NCBI GenBank assembly: GCA_023443865.1
Contig: JAEZST010000006.1
Span: forward strand, 225,439 to 289,438
Reading direction: 5' to 3'
Length of the DNA stretch: 64,000 bases
From: Spirochaetota bacterium
GTDB taxonomy: Bacteria; Spirochaetota; Spirochaetia; Treponematales; Treponemataceae
The notes beneath the pieces were generated by a model, which saw nothing but the letters and a program-made list of their open reading frames with translations, was not told the origin of the DNA and made no database searches. The position numbers and the translations under genes are program-made. Shown here in pieces: positions 24,412 through 33,799 of this stretch (its first letter is position 1; every line of letters starts with the position of its first letter).

Positions 24412-25473
24412 CTAGACTCGGTTTTTGCTCTGGGGATCGAAGGCGTCCCGCAGGCCGTCGCCAAGGAAGTTCATGGCGAAAAGGAAGACGGTCATCGCCG
24501 CCGCGGGAACGATGAGGAGCCAGGGATAGAGGGTCATGGTGCTCACGCCCTCGGATACCAGGGAACCCCAGGAAGCCCGGGGCGCCGAGACTCCGAGGCC
24601 GAGGAACGAGAGGAAGCTCTCGCTCATGATAAAGCTCGGCAGGGAAAGGCTTGAGTACACGATGATTATGCCCGTAGTGTTCGGCAGGAGGTGCTTGAGG
24701 ATGATTCTCCTCTTTCGGGCCCCCATGGCGCGGGCGGCCTCGATGAACTCGGAACTCTTCAGGCTGATGATCTGACCGCGCACGACCCGGGCGATGGTGA
24801 GCCAGGAGACTAAGGCGATCGCGATGAAGAGGATGAAGATGTTCTGGCCGAGGATGGCCATCATGATGATGACGATCAGCATGTAGGGAAGGCCGTACAT
24901 GATGTCGACGAAGCGCATGATGAGGTTGTCCACCCAGCCGCCGATGTATCCCGCCACGGCCCCGAAGAGGATGCCGATAAGGAGGGCGGTAATAGTGCCG
25001 ATGAAGCCTATCATGATCGAGATCTGGCCGCCGTAGATCGTGCGGGCGAGCACGTCCCGTCCCAGGGAGTCGGTCCCGAGGATATAGCGCTTTTGGTGCA
25101 CCGGGTTGACCTCCACGTCGGCGGCGAGGAGGTCATATTCGGCCTGCTGTTCCGCGCTTAACGCGGTCCGGCCCTCTTTCTTGGCTATCTTCATCATGTA
25201 GGCATACCGGGTTTCCAGCATCACCTCCCCGGATGGGCGCAGGGACGGGGGCAGGTTCTGATGGTCAATTACCTGCTCCTTGTATGAGTAGATGGGAAGA
25301 ATGGGCGCGGTAAGGGAGATGAGCAGGTAGACTACGGTTATCCACAGACCGGCGATGGCCATCTTGTTCTTGCGGAGGCGTTTCCAGGCGTCGGCCCACA
25401 GGGAAACGGGCTTTACCTGCTGGTTGAACTCGTTGACGGCGCCTTCTTTCTTTTCAGTGTTGATATCCGACAT
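24412..25473 (-). CDS. oppC: Oligopeptide ABC transporter permease OppC
   Basis: 353 residues. It has an N-terminal OppC_N segment with one membrane helix, a long periplasmic loop (about 65-135) and then BPD_transp_1 with five helices; the coupling loop is VVRGQIISLKSSEFIEAARA, with GARKRRIILKHLLPN after it. LGTDSLGRDVLART is the usual OppC entry motif. Start ATG 25473 after GAGG; an overlapping GTG at 25485 makes GTGA with the oppB stop and is an alternative. The longer loop before LGTDSLGRD (about residues 75-140) is common in larger OppC variants. Confidence 0.92.
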   Translation of the reverse strand: MSDINTEKKEGAVNEFNQQVKPVSLWADAWKRLRKNKMAIAGLWITVVYLLISLTAPILPIYSYKEQVIDHQNLPPSLRPSGEVMLETRYAYMMKIAKKEGRTALSAEQQAEYDLLAADVEVNPVHQKRYILGTDSLGRDVLARTIYGGQISIMIGFIGTITALLIGILFGAVAGYIGGWVDNLIMRFVDIMYGLPYMLIVIIMMAILGQNIFILFIAIALVSWLTIARVVRGQIISLKSSEFIEAARAMGARKRRIILKHLLPNTTGIIIVYSSLSLPSFIMSESFLSFLGLGVSAPRASWGSLVSEGVSTMTLYPWLLIVPAAAMTVFLFAMNFLGDGLRDAFDPQSKNRV

Positions 25474-25481
25474 GAAGGGCC

Positions 25482-26417
25482 TCACTTATAGGAAATGCGC
25501 GGGTCGATAGCGCCGTAAAGCACGTCGACGACGAAGTTCATGACCACGAGAATGGCCGAATAGACGATCACCGTCCCCATGATGAGGGTATAGTCGCGGT
25601 TGAGGGCAGAGTTGACGAAAAACCCGCCGAGCCCGGGAACCACGAAGATCTTTTCCACCACCACCGAACCCGTCACGATTCCGGCGAAGGCGGGGCCGAG
25701 GTAGCTCACCACGGGAAGCAGGGCTCCCTTGAGCACGTGCTTCACCACCACCACCGATTCCTTCAAGCCCTTGGCTCGGGCGGTTCGGATGTAATCGGAA
25801 CGGAGTATCTCGAGTATGCTTGCCCGTGAAAGGCGAGCGATGTATGCGAAATAAGGAAATGACAAGGTCAGGGCAGGCATGATCAGGGGGCGTAAGTCCA
25901 GGCCGTAGCGGTTAAAAATCCAGCCCGACGTGGGCAGCCACTTTAGGTAGCTGGCAAAGAGCAGCATGAATAGGGGCCCGATCACGAATAGGGGTATGGA
26001 AATGCCGACGATGGCGAGGGACATGCTCGCGTAATCGAGGGCGGTATTCTGCCGGAGGGCGGAAACGATGCCGACCGAGATGCCGGCGATAATGGCGATA
26101 ACAAGGGATACGACGCCGAGGATCATCGAGTTCGGAAGGCTCCGGCCGATGAGTTCGTTAACCGTATAGTCTTTGTATTTATAGGAGGGACCGAGGTCGC
26201 CCCTGAGGATTTCGCCCATGTACCGCAAATACTGCTTTGGAAGGGATTCATCCATATGGTACTTGCGCATGATGTTCTGAAGAATTTCCGGGGGAAGGTT
26301 TTTCTCTCCCGAGAAAGGGCCGCCCGGAGCGACCCGGATAATGAAGAAGCTCAGGGTCACGATCAAAAAGAGGGTCGGGACCAGACTGAACAGCCGTCTG
26401 ACGACAAATCTAAGCAT
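25482..26417 (-). CDS. oppB: Oligopeptide ABC transporter permease OppB
   Basis: 311 residues, six membrane helices. The N-terminal helix RRLFSLVPTLFLIVTLSFFI and GDLGPSYKYKDYTVNELI are typical; the coupling region is LSRASILEILRSDYIRTARAKGLKE. Separated from oppA by 109 nt containing a terminator-like hairpin, so oppB-F are probably made at a lower level than oppA. Ends over the oppC start region. Confidence 0.94.
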   Translation of the reverse strand: MLRFVVRRLFSLVPTLFLIVTLSFFIIRVAPGGPFSGEKNLPPEILQNIMRKYHMDESLPKQYLRYMGEILRGDLGPSYKYKDYTVNELIGRSLPNSMILGVVSLVIAIIAGISVGIVSALRQNTALDYASMSLAIVGISIPLFVIGPLFMLLFASYLKWLPTSGWIFNRYGLDLRPLIMPALTLSFPYFAYIARLSRASILEILRSDYIRTARAKGLKESVVVVKHVLKGALLPVVSYLGPAFAGIVTGSVVVEKIFVVPGLGGFFVNSALNRDYTLIMGTVIVYSAILVVMNFVVDVLYGAIDPRISYK

Positions 26418-26451
26418 TACATTGCCTCTGGCATGGTGGATTAAAGACGAA

Positions 26452-26490
26452 AAAGCCCGACGGCGGTGGGCTCCATGGGGCTCCGCCGTC
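26452..26490 (-). terminator. Hairpin between oppA and oppB (attenuator-type)
   Basis: Minus strand GACGGCGG (26490-26483), 16-nt loop, CCGCCGTC (26466-26459), then GGGC and a T-run. Read-through of a terminator after the binding-protein gene is a usual way to set the ratio of binding protein to membrane parts. Confidence 0.7.
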
Positions 26491-26526
26491 AGGTTCTTTC
26501 GTTTGCTTGGAACTCAAGGGTTCCGG

Positions 26527-28104
26527 TTATTTTGCGGGAGCGATTCCCTTATAGCTGTGGATACCGAGGGCATTGGAGTACCAGCCGGTCCACTTGGCGG
26601 TGTCAATGAGGTCCTGGTTCACGTAGAAGTACAGGGGCAGTACGGCCTGGTCCTGGGTCATAAGGATCTCTTCGGCATCGTGGAGGGCCTGCATGCGCTC
26701 GGCCCCGGCGGGCAGGGACGCGGCCTTCTTGAGAAGGGCGTCGTAGGCCTCGCTGCGGTAATCGCCGTCGTTGTTTCCGCCTCCGGAGATGAACATCTCG
26801 TGGAAGGTGTTCGGGTCCTGGTAGTCGCCTACCCAGCCGGCGCGGGAAATCTCGAAGTCGTGGTTGTGGCGCACGTCGAGGAATGTTTTCCACTCCATGT
26901 TCTGGATGTTGATGTCCACGTTGAGGTTCTTCTTCCAAACCTGCTGGATGTACTCGGCGATGAGCTTGTGGGCCTCGCTGGTGTTGTAGATCACGGTCAT
27001 CTTGGGGAAGCCCTTGCCGTTGGGATAGCCAGCCTCGGCCAAGAGGGCCTTGGCGGCCTCGAGGTCGTAGGGATTGCCCTTGGCGGGGGTATAGCCGGCC
27101 ATGACGGGGGCGATGGAATCCGCGGGGAGCTGACCGGCCTTGGTGACCTTGGTCACGAGCTCAACCTTATCCACGGACATGTTGAGGGCCTTGCGGACGC
27201 GGACGTCGGCGAGGGGACCCTTGTTGACGTTGAACACGTAGTAGTAGGTCGCGACCTGGGGGCTCACCTGGAAGTCGTTGCGGAGCTTGAGCTCGTCCAT
27301 CATGGTGAGGGGCGGGTTGCAGTTCCAGTCGATTTCGCCGGCGAGGTACTTCTGGTAAGCGGTGTTGTTGTCGTCGATGGGGAGGAAGGTGATGCGGGAA
27401 AGCTTCACGTTCTTCTTGTCCCAGTACTTGGCGTTGGGAACCACGGTGACCTTCTCCTGGGGAACCCAGGCTTCGAGGGTGAAGGGGCCGTTGCCGACGA
27501 AGTTCGCGGGCTTGATCCAGTCTTCGCCGAACTTCTCGATGGCGTGCATCGGGAGGGGGCTAAAGGCGTAGTGGGCCATCATGTCGAGGGCGTACGGGGC
27601 GGGACCGGTGAGGGTAACCTCGAAGGTATAATCGTCCACGGCCTTGATTCCCACGTCGGCGGCGGAACCGGATCCGGCGTTGTAGGCCTCGGCGCCCTTA
27701 ACCACCATGGTGACCATGTAGGCGTAGTTGGAGCCGGTTTCGGGAGCCAGGGTGCGGAGCCAGGAATCCACGAAGGTTTTCGCGGTAATGGGAGTACCGT
27801 CGCTCCAAGTCGCCTTGCGGAGCTTGAAGGTATACACGGTTCCGTCGGGGCTGATAGTCCAGCTCTCGGCGACGCCGGGGGTAGCGGTGGCATTCTTGGG
27901 ATCGTACGCTACGAGGCCTTCGAAGAGAGCCATGTAGATCCGGTGCTCGGGAACGCCCTCGATCTTCGAGGGGTCGAGGCTCTGGGGCTCGCTGCCGTTG
28001 CCGATGATGAATTCGGCGCCTTTGCCGCCGGCCGCATTCTGACAGCTCATGAGCACGATGGTCGATGCGAGTACAGCCGTAAGCAGTACAGCAATCTTTT
28101 TCAT
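26527..28104 (-). CDS. oppA: Oligopeptide-binding lipoprotein OppA
   Basis: 525 residues. Lipoprotein signal MKKIAVLLTAVLASTIVLMSC, then SBP_bac_5 domain: FIIGNGSEPQSLDPSKIEG, YDPKNATATPGVAESW, TYTFKLR-like stretch, and PADSIAPVMAGYTPAKGNP. Captures peptides at the outer face of the inner membrane for OppBCDF. RBS AAAGGAGG before ATG 28104, promoter at 28144-28172. First gene of the operon. Confidence 0.94.
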   Translation of the reverse strand: MKKIAVLLTAVLASTIVLMSCQNAAGGKGAEFIIGNGSEPQSLDPSKIEGVPEHRIYMALFEGLVAYDPKNATATPGVAESWTISPDGTVYTFKLRKATWSDGTPITAKTFVDSWLRTLAPETGSNYAYMVTMVVKGAEAYNAGSGSAADVGIKAVDDYTFEVTLTGPAPYALDMMAHYAFSPLPMHAIEKFGEDWIKPANFVGNGPFTLEAWVPQEKVTVVPNAKYWDKKNVKLSRITFLPIDDNNTAYQKYLAGEIDWNCNPPLTMMDELKLRNDFQVSPQVATYYYVFNVNKGPLADVRVRKALNMSVDKVELVTKVTKAGQLPADSIAPVMAGYTPAKGNPYDLEAAKALLAEAGYPNGKGFPKMTVIYNTSEAHKLIAEYIQQVWKKNLNVDINIQNMEWKTFLDVRHNHDFEISRAGWVGDYQDPNTFHEMFISGGGNNDGDYRSEAYDALLKKAASLPAGAERMQALHDAEEILMTQDQAVLPLYFYVNQDLIDTAKWTGWYSNALGIHSYKGIAPAK

Positions 28105-28143
28105 TTAGAATCCTCCTTTCGGATATAGAAAAAACGCTTTAGC

Positions 28144-28172
28144 AGTATAGGACAATTAATTGATATTGACAA
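28144..28172 (-). promoter_or_regulatory. opp promoter
   Basis: TTGTCA (28172-28167), 17 nt, TATACT (28149-28144). The flanking 28105-28240 is very AT-rich for this chromosome. The spacer contains the palindrome CAATTAATTG. Confidence 0.7.
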
Positions 28173-28240
28173 GAATTACCTGCATAATTATTTATAATAT
28201 ATACAATTAGTTAATTTATACTGTAATTATTGAAGCCTTG

Positions 28241-30187
28241 TTAATTTTTTCTCGGCTTACAGTCCCGCGCTTTTTGCCGGAATACCTCGGCCATCTCGCG
28301 AACGCCCTGCTTATCGTATATTAACGCGGTCTCTTCCCAGCCGAGCCGCTCTTTCGGAAAGCGGTCAATCACTTTCCGAAACACTTCCAAGGCGGCGTTG
28401 AGGTCGCCGGAACGGGAAAGGAGCCTTCCCTCGATCAAAAGGGAGGTGGCGTCGGCCTTGAGCACGCGGTTTGCCTCGCGCATGAGGCGAAGCGCGTTGC
28501 CCGTATCCCCCATCTTGTCCAGGCAGTATACGAGATTCGAGAGGAGCACCCGGTCGTCGGTTTTGCTCCTGAGCATGTTTCGGTACAGTATGGCCGCCTC
28601 GCGGTATTGGCCGGCCTTGCGCCGCCAGAGGGCATAGAGCCGCAGCGGCAGGGCCGAGGGGTCCTGGGAAATAACCGATTCGGCCTGGTCCGCGGCTTCT
28701 TTCCATTTTCCCCGCTCGGCCAATAAATGGGCGAACTCGATCCTGATCGCGAGGTTATCGCCCCAGCGACCGAGGTATTCGCGGTAGGAATTAAGGAAGG
28801 TCTCCTCGTCCGAATCGGTTTCGGCGCACGCGATATAGCCCAGCCACGCCTCTTCACGCTCGGGGTCCAATACCGTGACCTTTTGGTACCAGCCGATGGC
28901 GAGATCGGTCAGCCCGAGCCGGAAGTAGGTTTTCGCGAGGGCCATCAATAGTTCGGGCACCGCGCCGTGCTCGCGTACCGCCTCCTGAACCTGGGCCAAT
29001 ACCTTCGAGGGTTCTTCGTCCAAATTGGCGCGGCACAGTACGCCGTAATAGGAAAGGAGGGCCGGATCGCAGCCGATGCGCCGCGCCCGAAGGAGTTCTT
29101 CCGAGAGGGCGGCCCAGTTTCGCTCGGCGAGCAGGGCCATGAGCACCCCGTATTCCGGCCCCGTGGCCTCGCTCCGGTTTCCGTACCCCGCGACGGCCCG
29201 CCTGAAATGATTGAGGGAAGCGGCCATATTTCCGGCGTTCCGCAGGGCCTCCGCCATAAGGGCGTGCACCGCGGGATCGCTTCCCCGGCTTTTCAGGTGC
29301 ATTTTGGAGGCGGTAATCGCCTTGACCCATTCTTCCCGGTCCACGTGATTTTTAATGATAGCGAGGCTCACCGACTCGGGCGACGCGCCCGCGCCGGGAA
29401 AGCTGGCGCCTACTTCCTTCATGAACGCGGCGGCGCTTTCCGAATCGCCCATTTCCAGGGAAACCGCGATCCGGTACCATTTCAGGGTTTCGTCGTCGGG
29501 GGAGAAGGATATGGCCGCCTCGTACTGGCCGAGCGACTCGGCGAGATAGCCCAATTCACGCAGGGCATGGGCAAGGTAGAGGCGGGGCGCCACGCCGTCC
29601 AGCCCGTTGTCTATAAGGAAGGTGAGCATCTGGCGGGCCATGTCGGTCTCGCCCCTTCGGTATTTTTGGACCGCCTCCACGAAAAGGGCGTTGCGGTAGG
29701 CTTGGTTCAGCCGTTCGTCGTCGGGAGCGAGGGAGAGGGCCGACTCGAAGGTTTCACGGGCCGGGGTCGGTTTCTTTGCGCGCAAGAGAGCGGTACCCAG
29801 CACGAGATGGGCGTCTACGGAAGCGGGATTAAGTTCGAGACTGCGCCTGAGCGCCCAGAAGCCCCGCTCGGGATTCGAATCCGCCAACCAGGCGCGCCCC
29901 AGAAAAAACCAACCCGCCGCGTCGTCCGGGCATACCTTCACGTAGGTTCGCGCCGCCAGGGCAGCCCGGGCATAGGAACCCAGGGCATGCCAGGAGCGGG
30001 CCAGGTACAGGTGAATTTCGGGATGCGATTCGCCCCGGGCCTGAGCGCCGACGGCGCCGTCAGCAAAGCCTTCCATGGCCAGGGTCTCAAGAATCTGGAT
30101 TGCCTTGGGGTAGTCCCTGCGCTGACCGGCTTTCAGCGCCTTGCGGAATTCCGCCTTAAACCGGTCTTCTTTTTTATCGTTTTCCAT
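28241..30187 (-). CDS. Large TPR-repeat protein
   Basis: 648 residues made of about 15 tetratricopeptide-like repeats (ALGSYARAALAARTYVKVCP, GWFFLGRAWLADSNPERGFW, AHLVLGTALLRAKKPTPARE, LAKTYFRLGLTDLAIGWYQK). No signal peptide or membrane segment; N-terminus is charged. A protein-interaction scaffold; partner unknown. Promoter TTGCAC-17-TATACT at 30231-30203 leaves a leader of about 8 nt without a Shine-Dalgarno sequence. Confidence 0.85.
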   Translation of the reverse strand: MENDKKEDRFKAEFRKALKAGQRRDYPKAIQILETLAMEGFADGAVGAQARGESHPEIHLYLARSWHALGSYARAALAARTYVKVCPDDAAGWFFLGRAWLADSNPERGFWALRRSLELNPASVDAHLVLGTALLRAKKPTPARETFESALSLAPDDERLNQAYRNALFVEAVQKYRRGETDMARQMLTFLIDNGLDGVAPRLYLAHALRELGYLAESLGQYEAAISFSPDDETLKWYRIAVSLEMGDSESAAAFMKEVGASFPGAGASPESVSLAIIKNHVDREEWVKAITASKMHLKSRGSDPAVHALMAEALRNAGNMAASLNHFRRAVAGYGNRSEATGPEYGVLMALLAERNWAALSEELLRARRIGCDPALLSYYGVLCRANLDEEPSKVLAQVQEAVREHGAVPELLMALAKTYFRLGLTDLAIGWYQKVTVLDPEREEAWLGYIACAETDSDEETFLNSYREYLGRWGDNLAIRIEFAHLLAERGKWKEAADQAESVISQDPSALPLRLYALWRRKAGQYREAAILYRNMLRSKTDDRVLLSNLVYCLDKMGDTGNALRLMREANRVLKADATSLLIEGRLLSRSGDLNAALEVFRKVIDRFPKERLGWEETALIYDKQGVREMAEVFRQKARDCKPRKN

Positions 30188-30202
30188 AATGCCCGTTCAG
30201 CG

Positions 30203-30231
30203 AGTATACCCCCCAAGCGGGCCTTGTGCAA
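30203..30231 (-). promoter_or_regulatory. Promoter of the TPR gene
   Basis: TTGCAC (30231-30226), 17 nt, TATACT (30208-30203). 15 nt separate the -10 from ATG 30187. Confidence 0.55.
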
Positions 30232-30236
30232 ACGGT

Positions 30237-30266
30237 AAAAAAAACGGCTTCCCTCACCGGAGGGAA
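30237..30266 (-). terminator. Terminator overlapping the esterase stop codon
   Basis: Minus strand TTCCCTC-CGGT-GAGGGAA, GCCG and eight T. The TGA of the esterase gene lies in the loop/3' arm, so the hairpin starts inside the coding sequence. Confidence 0.7.
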
Positions 30267-32164
30267 ATACCCAACGCCTTCTTCCCGTCGGCGGCCCGCA
30301 TACGCATAAAGAACCCGGTGGAAGGTTTCGCGGCGCTTCCCGTGGCCATGGTCACGGCTACCTCATGCCGTCCCGCGCCGAGCGTAACGGGCACGGCAAG
30401 GGAATCCTGCCCCTGAGGCCAGGGTCCCGAAAGGCCCTGATGAATCAGCTTACCGTCAATCCAGAGCCGGAAGGGACCGTCGTAGCCCAGAAGCACCTCC
30501 GCGGCAGTCGGTTCCGCAAGCTCGAAGGCCGCGAAAAACGAGGCGTGCCCCGTCTTTCCCCGCCAGGCGCCTTCCATATTTACCTTCCACCAATCGGGGA
30601 AAGCAATCTTCCTGAGTTTCGCGAAATCCTCGCGCCTCGGGCAGGAAAGCGCGGAGATATCCTCGCCCTTGGCGAGGGCGCCCTTGGCGAGGGCGCCTTT
30701 TTCGAGGGGACTCACCTCCCAATCGCGGAACCAGGTGGAAAGGGGCGGCAGCGACTCGATGGGGAGCGGGCCAAACGGGGGAACGGGCATGCGTCGGCCG
30801 TCAAAGGCATTCACGTCGGGGTCCGGTCCCCAGCCGTAGACCACGGAGGCGCCGACGAGTTCGTCGGTGGTGAGCCGGAGCCGCGCCTTATTGCCCGAAA
30901 AACGCGCCTGGTACACGGCCTTGAGTAGCCGCCCCGCTTCGGTGCGAACGGCGAATCCCGTGGGCCGACAGGGCGAAGAGAGGCCGCCCACCACGTTGGT
31001 AAAGGTCACTTCCACGACCGGCGAAAGGGGATCCTTCACGAATTTTGCCGATACGGGCTGGGGACAGGGAACGACGTCTTTCCGGCCGAAGGCCAGGCGT
31101 TCGGCCATGTCCGCGAAACGCCCCGCCAATACCTTATGCCCCGGCGTGGAAACGTGAATCCAGTCGTCCATCTCAAGATCAGCCGTGGGGACCATCTCCA
31201 GGCGGGAAATCGCGCCGGGCAAGAGCCGCTGCCTTTCCGTAATGAAAGACCACCCGTCGGCGCCCTCGGTTCGGCCGACCTCACGGGCGATCTGGGCGAT
31301 TATCCAGGGCAGTTTCGGCTGCCCCAAATCCCGGCGAAGGGCTTCCACCAGGGCGACCATCCGCTCGGTATAGACCGCCGCCGCCTCCGCGGAGGTATCG
31401 CTGCAGCCCTGGTACCACAGCACGCCCGTCAGCGGCTGAGCCGAGACGCGCAGGCTTTCCATCATCGAGCCGTAGAGGGACTCCCCTCCCCGGTCGGCCA
31501 AATCGGGCGACCATTGGGCCATGGAAGTGCCGCCGTGGGCCGTGGCGATAAGGCCCTGGGGCACGCCGGTTCGCGCCAGCATCTCCCGGGCGAACCATAA
31601 GCCGGGACCGCTGCCCCGTAGCGCCTTTTTCTTGGCCGCCGGAACCGCGGACGGGGGCAGGGGGGCGCCGCCGTTATGGACGGGATCGGGCGACTCCGCC
31701 AAAAAATGCAAGGGGTCGCGGGCCGTTTCCCATACGCGGGCCATGGTCAGGCAGCGAACGCGCTCGTCAACCGGCGCGTCCCGCTCGATCACGCCCACGC
31801 CCTCCATATTGCTCTGACCGGCGAGCAGCCACAGGTCGCCCACCCAAACGTCGGAAACCGTCAGCATCGAAAGGGCGCCCAGGGCGTAGCGGCACTCAAG
31901 GGTCACCTCGTAGGGACCGCCCGCGGGAATGCGCCGAAGCTTCGCCGTAAAGGCGCCGTTCGCGGCCTTGCCCGCCGGAATGCCGCTAAAGCCTTCCAGG
32001 GCCTTCCCCGCGCGGGAAACAGTCGCGAAAACGGCCCCGTCATTCTGGGCATACCCGTAAACGGTAACGGAAGCCCCGTCCTTGCCCCGTTGAAGCACCT
32101 GGCCGGCCGCAAGGCCGGAGCGTACGCAAAAAACGTTCATAGAAGCGTTGGGAGTATGGTTCAT
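30254..32164 (-). CDS. Sialate O-acetylesterase-like (SASA) hydrolase
   Basis: 636 residues, no signal peptide evident. An N-terminal beta domain, then an SGNH/SASA domain: Ser in LLAGQSNMEGVG (about 113), oxyanion residues in ATAHGGTSMAQW and VLWYQGCSDTS, Asp/His in MDDWIHVSTPGHK (about 330-340). C-terminal beta domain (about 500-636) like a galactose-binding or bacterial Ig-type module. It probably removes O-acyl groups from glycans. A short tandem repeat at about 30664-30700 encodes ALAKGALAKG. ATG 32164 follows TTGACT-18-GATGAT with 6 nt between, again nearly leaderless; ATG 32140 (MNVFCVR) is an alternative. Confidence 0.82.
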   Translation of the reverse strand: MNHTPNASMNVFCVRSGLAAGQVLQRGKDGASVTVYGYAQNDGAVFATVSRAGKALEGFSGIPAGKAANGAFTAKLRRIPAGGPYEVTLECRYALGALSMLTVSDVWVGDLWLLAGQSNMEGVGVIERDAPVDERVRCLTMARVWETARDPLHFLAESPDPVHNGGAPLPPSAVPAAKKKALRGSGPGLWFAREMLARTGVPQGLIATAHGGTSMAQWSPDLADRGGESLYGSMMESLRVSAQPLTGVLWYQGCSDTSAEAAAVYTERMVALVEALRRDLGQPKLPWIIAQIAREVGRTEGADGWSFITERQRLLPGAISRLEMVPTADLEMDDWIHVSTPGHKVLAGRFADMAERLAFGRKDVVPCPQPVSAKFVKDPLSPVVEVTFTNVVGGLSSPCRPTGFAVRTEAGRLLKAVYQARFSGNKARLRLTTDELVGASVVYGWGPDPDVNAFDGRRMPVPPFGPLPIESLPPLSTWFRDWEVSPLEKGALAKGALAKGEDISALSCPRREDFAKLRKIAFPDWWKVNMEGAWRGKTGHASFFAAFELAEPTAAEVLLGYDGPFRLWIDGKLIHQGLSGPWPQGQDSLAVPVTLGAGRHEVAVTMATGSAAKPSTGFFMRMRAADGKKALGISLR

Positions 32165-32205
32165 GCGCCCATCATCTCCCGCTTACGCAAGGCCAGTCAA
32201 GCGTT

Positions 32206-32234
32206 TTGACACCTCACCGCAGGAGGGCTACAAT
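32206..32234 (+). promoter_or_regulatory. Promoter overlapping the corA start
   Basis: TTGACA, 17 nt, TACAAT. The -10 overlaps the ATG at 32233, so transcripts from it would begin near 32241 and use the in-frame ATG at 32245. An AGGAGG lies in the spacer and would serve ATG 32233 only on read-through mRNA. Confidence 0.6.
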
Positions 32235-33249
32235 GGAAAACGACATGAACACCACCTATTTACATATTAACGCCGCGGGCGACCTGACCCAATTCAGCAA
32301 CGCCGTGGATTTTTTCAAGCGGAAAAACGCCCCGGACGGTACGGGGTTTTACTGGATCGACTGCCTCGACCCCGAACGCATCGAACTCGAGGACCTCGCG
32401 GTCAATTTCGGCCTGCACCGGCTTTCGGTGGACGACTGCTTCGACGCGAGCCCGATCCCCAAAATCGACATCTTCCCGGACTATCTCGGCCTGGTGTTCA
32501 ACGACGTCATCGACGCGCCCGAGGGAATCGAACTCTCCGAAATCAACTATTTCCTCGGCCGCGACTTTCTCCTATCGGTCCGCCGAAACGCCTCGGAAGC
32601 GCGCACGCCCTTCGCGAAAACCCTGGAACGGCTCCGCCGAAACCGCGTCACCGCGGGGCCCGCCATGGCGCTCCACGCCCTCATGGACGAAATCGTCGAC
32701 CGGGTCTTTCCCGCCATCGAGGGCATCACCGAACGCATCGCCGAAATCGAGGACGGGGCCATAACCGGTTCCCGCGGCTTCGATCCCACGGAGCTCAGCG
32801 ACATCAGGCGCGACCTCCTCTCCTTGCGAAAAAGCCTCAACTACGAGCGCGAACTCGTTTCCCGCCTGAGGCGCCGCGAAAGCCCCCTCATCGCGGAAAG
32901 CCTCCTCCCCTACTTCGGCGACGTCTACGACCACCTCTCGAGCTACCTCGACCTCGCCGAGGCGGCCCGCGAAATGATCGGCAACCTCATCCAAATGAAC
33001 CTCACCCTGTCGAGCAACTCCATGGCCGAAGCCTCAAACCGCATGAACCGCTCGGTGAGCCGCCTCACCTTCATCACCACCATCTTCATGCCCCTCACCC
33101 TCATCTCCGGCATCGGCGGCATGTCCGAATGGTCCATGATGACCGGGCCCGAAAACTGGCGCCTCTCCTATCCCCTGCTCATCGTCGGTTTCGCGATCAT
33201 CGCCGTCGTCACCTCCACCGTTCTCCATTGGTACGACAAAAATCGCTAA
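32233..33249 (+). CDS. corA: CorA-family divalent cation channel with GMS motif
   Basis: 338 residues (or 334 from ATG 32245). A large cytosolic domain with long helices and two C-terminal membrane helices. The loop between them, which in CorA has the essential GMN signature, reads PLTLISGIGGMSEWSMMTG: GMS. The GMN Asn lies in the selectivity filter; family members with other residues (for example GIN in ZntB) have other ion preferences. Substrate is therefore open: Mg, Co, Ni or Zn. AGGAGG precedes ATG 32233. Confidence 0.87.
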   Translation: MENDMNTTYLHINAAGDLTQFSNAVDFFKRKNAPDGTGFYWIDCLDPERIELEDLAVNFGLHRLSVDDCFDASPIPKIDIFPDYLGLVFNDVIDAPEGIELSEINYFLGRDFLLSVRRNASEARTPFAKTLERLRRNRVTAGPAMALHALMDEIVDRVFPAIEGITERIAEIEDGAITGSRGFDPTELSDIRRDLLSLRKSLNYERELVSRLRRRESPLIAESLLPYFGDVYDHLSSYLDLAEAAREMIGNLIQMNLTLSSNSMAEASNRMNRSVSRLTFITTIFMPLTLISGIGGMSEWSMMTGPENWRLSYPLLIVGFAIIAVVTSTVLHWYDKNR

Positions 33250-33300
33250 GAAATTCTGAGGGGGAAGTCTCCCCCTCGCTCCAGTCCTTGCCGGAACGGC

Positions 33301-33650
33301 AAGGGCCTTCCGCTACCCCCACGAGGGTACCGTGAAACAGTCATGGGGCGTCCGCGAGGTGATCCCTTCACTTCGGTCCTCGCGTTTATCGACCTCTGGT
33401 CGATAAACCCTGCGGAATCGTTCAGTGACGCACCCTGCTCCTTGCCCCATGACTGTTTCGCCTTTACTGGGTAAGGGGGGGCGTCCGCCGGGGAACCTTT
33501 CGCTACGTTCATCGCAGGTGAACCGTCCTCGTCGTTGCCGAACTACGTTCGGCACCTCCTGCGGAACCGCTCAAGGTCACCCCTGCTCCTTGCCCCTTGG
33601 AATGTTTCGCCTTTACTGGCTAAGGGGGGCGTCCGCCAGGGGTTCCGTCG
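33301..33650. repeat. Intergenic tandem/inverted repeat cluster
   Basis: Gene-free. Two direct copies (about 33410-33495 and 33557-33645, period ~148) share CTGCGGAAYCG and CCCTGCTCCTTGCCCC, TTTCGCCTTTACTGG and TAAGGGGGGCGTCCGCC. The sequence GAAACAGTCATGGGGC (33334-33349) returns inverted at 33444-33459, a perfect 16-bp pair. Further hairpins: TTTATCGACC-TCT-GGTCGATAAA (33385-33407) and GCCGAA-CTACG-TTCGGC (33537-33553). Likely an intergenic repeat family; no protein supported. Confidence 0.7.
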
Positions 33651-33672
33651 TGGGGATGTGTGGGGGGAGGGC

Positions 33673-33719
33673 AAAAAAAAAACCTTCCGGCGAGCCCGAT
33701 TGAGGGTTTTCGCGGAAGG
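33673..33719 (-). terminator. Second pta terminator
   Basis: Minus strand: CCTTCC with a bulged extension, loop, GGAAGG, then ten T. It stands behind the first pta terminator as a back-up. Confidence 0.65.
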
Positions 33720-33724
33720 CTTCT

Positions 33725-33752
33725 AAAAAAACGCCGGGCGATGATCCCGGCG
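33725..33752 (-). terminator. pta terminator
   Basis: Minus strand CGCCGGG, loop ATCATCG, CCCGGCG and seven T, 48 nt after the pta stop. Confidence 0.8.
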
Positions 33753-33799
33753 CGCATTTCGTGCGGCACGGCGCTCAGGCGGCCGAACGAACGGTTTCG

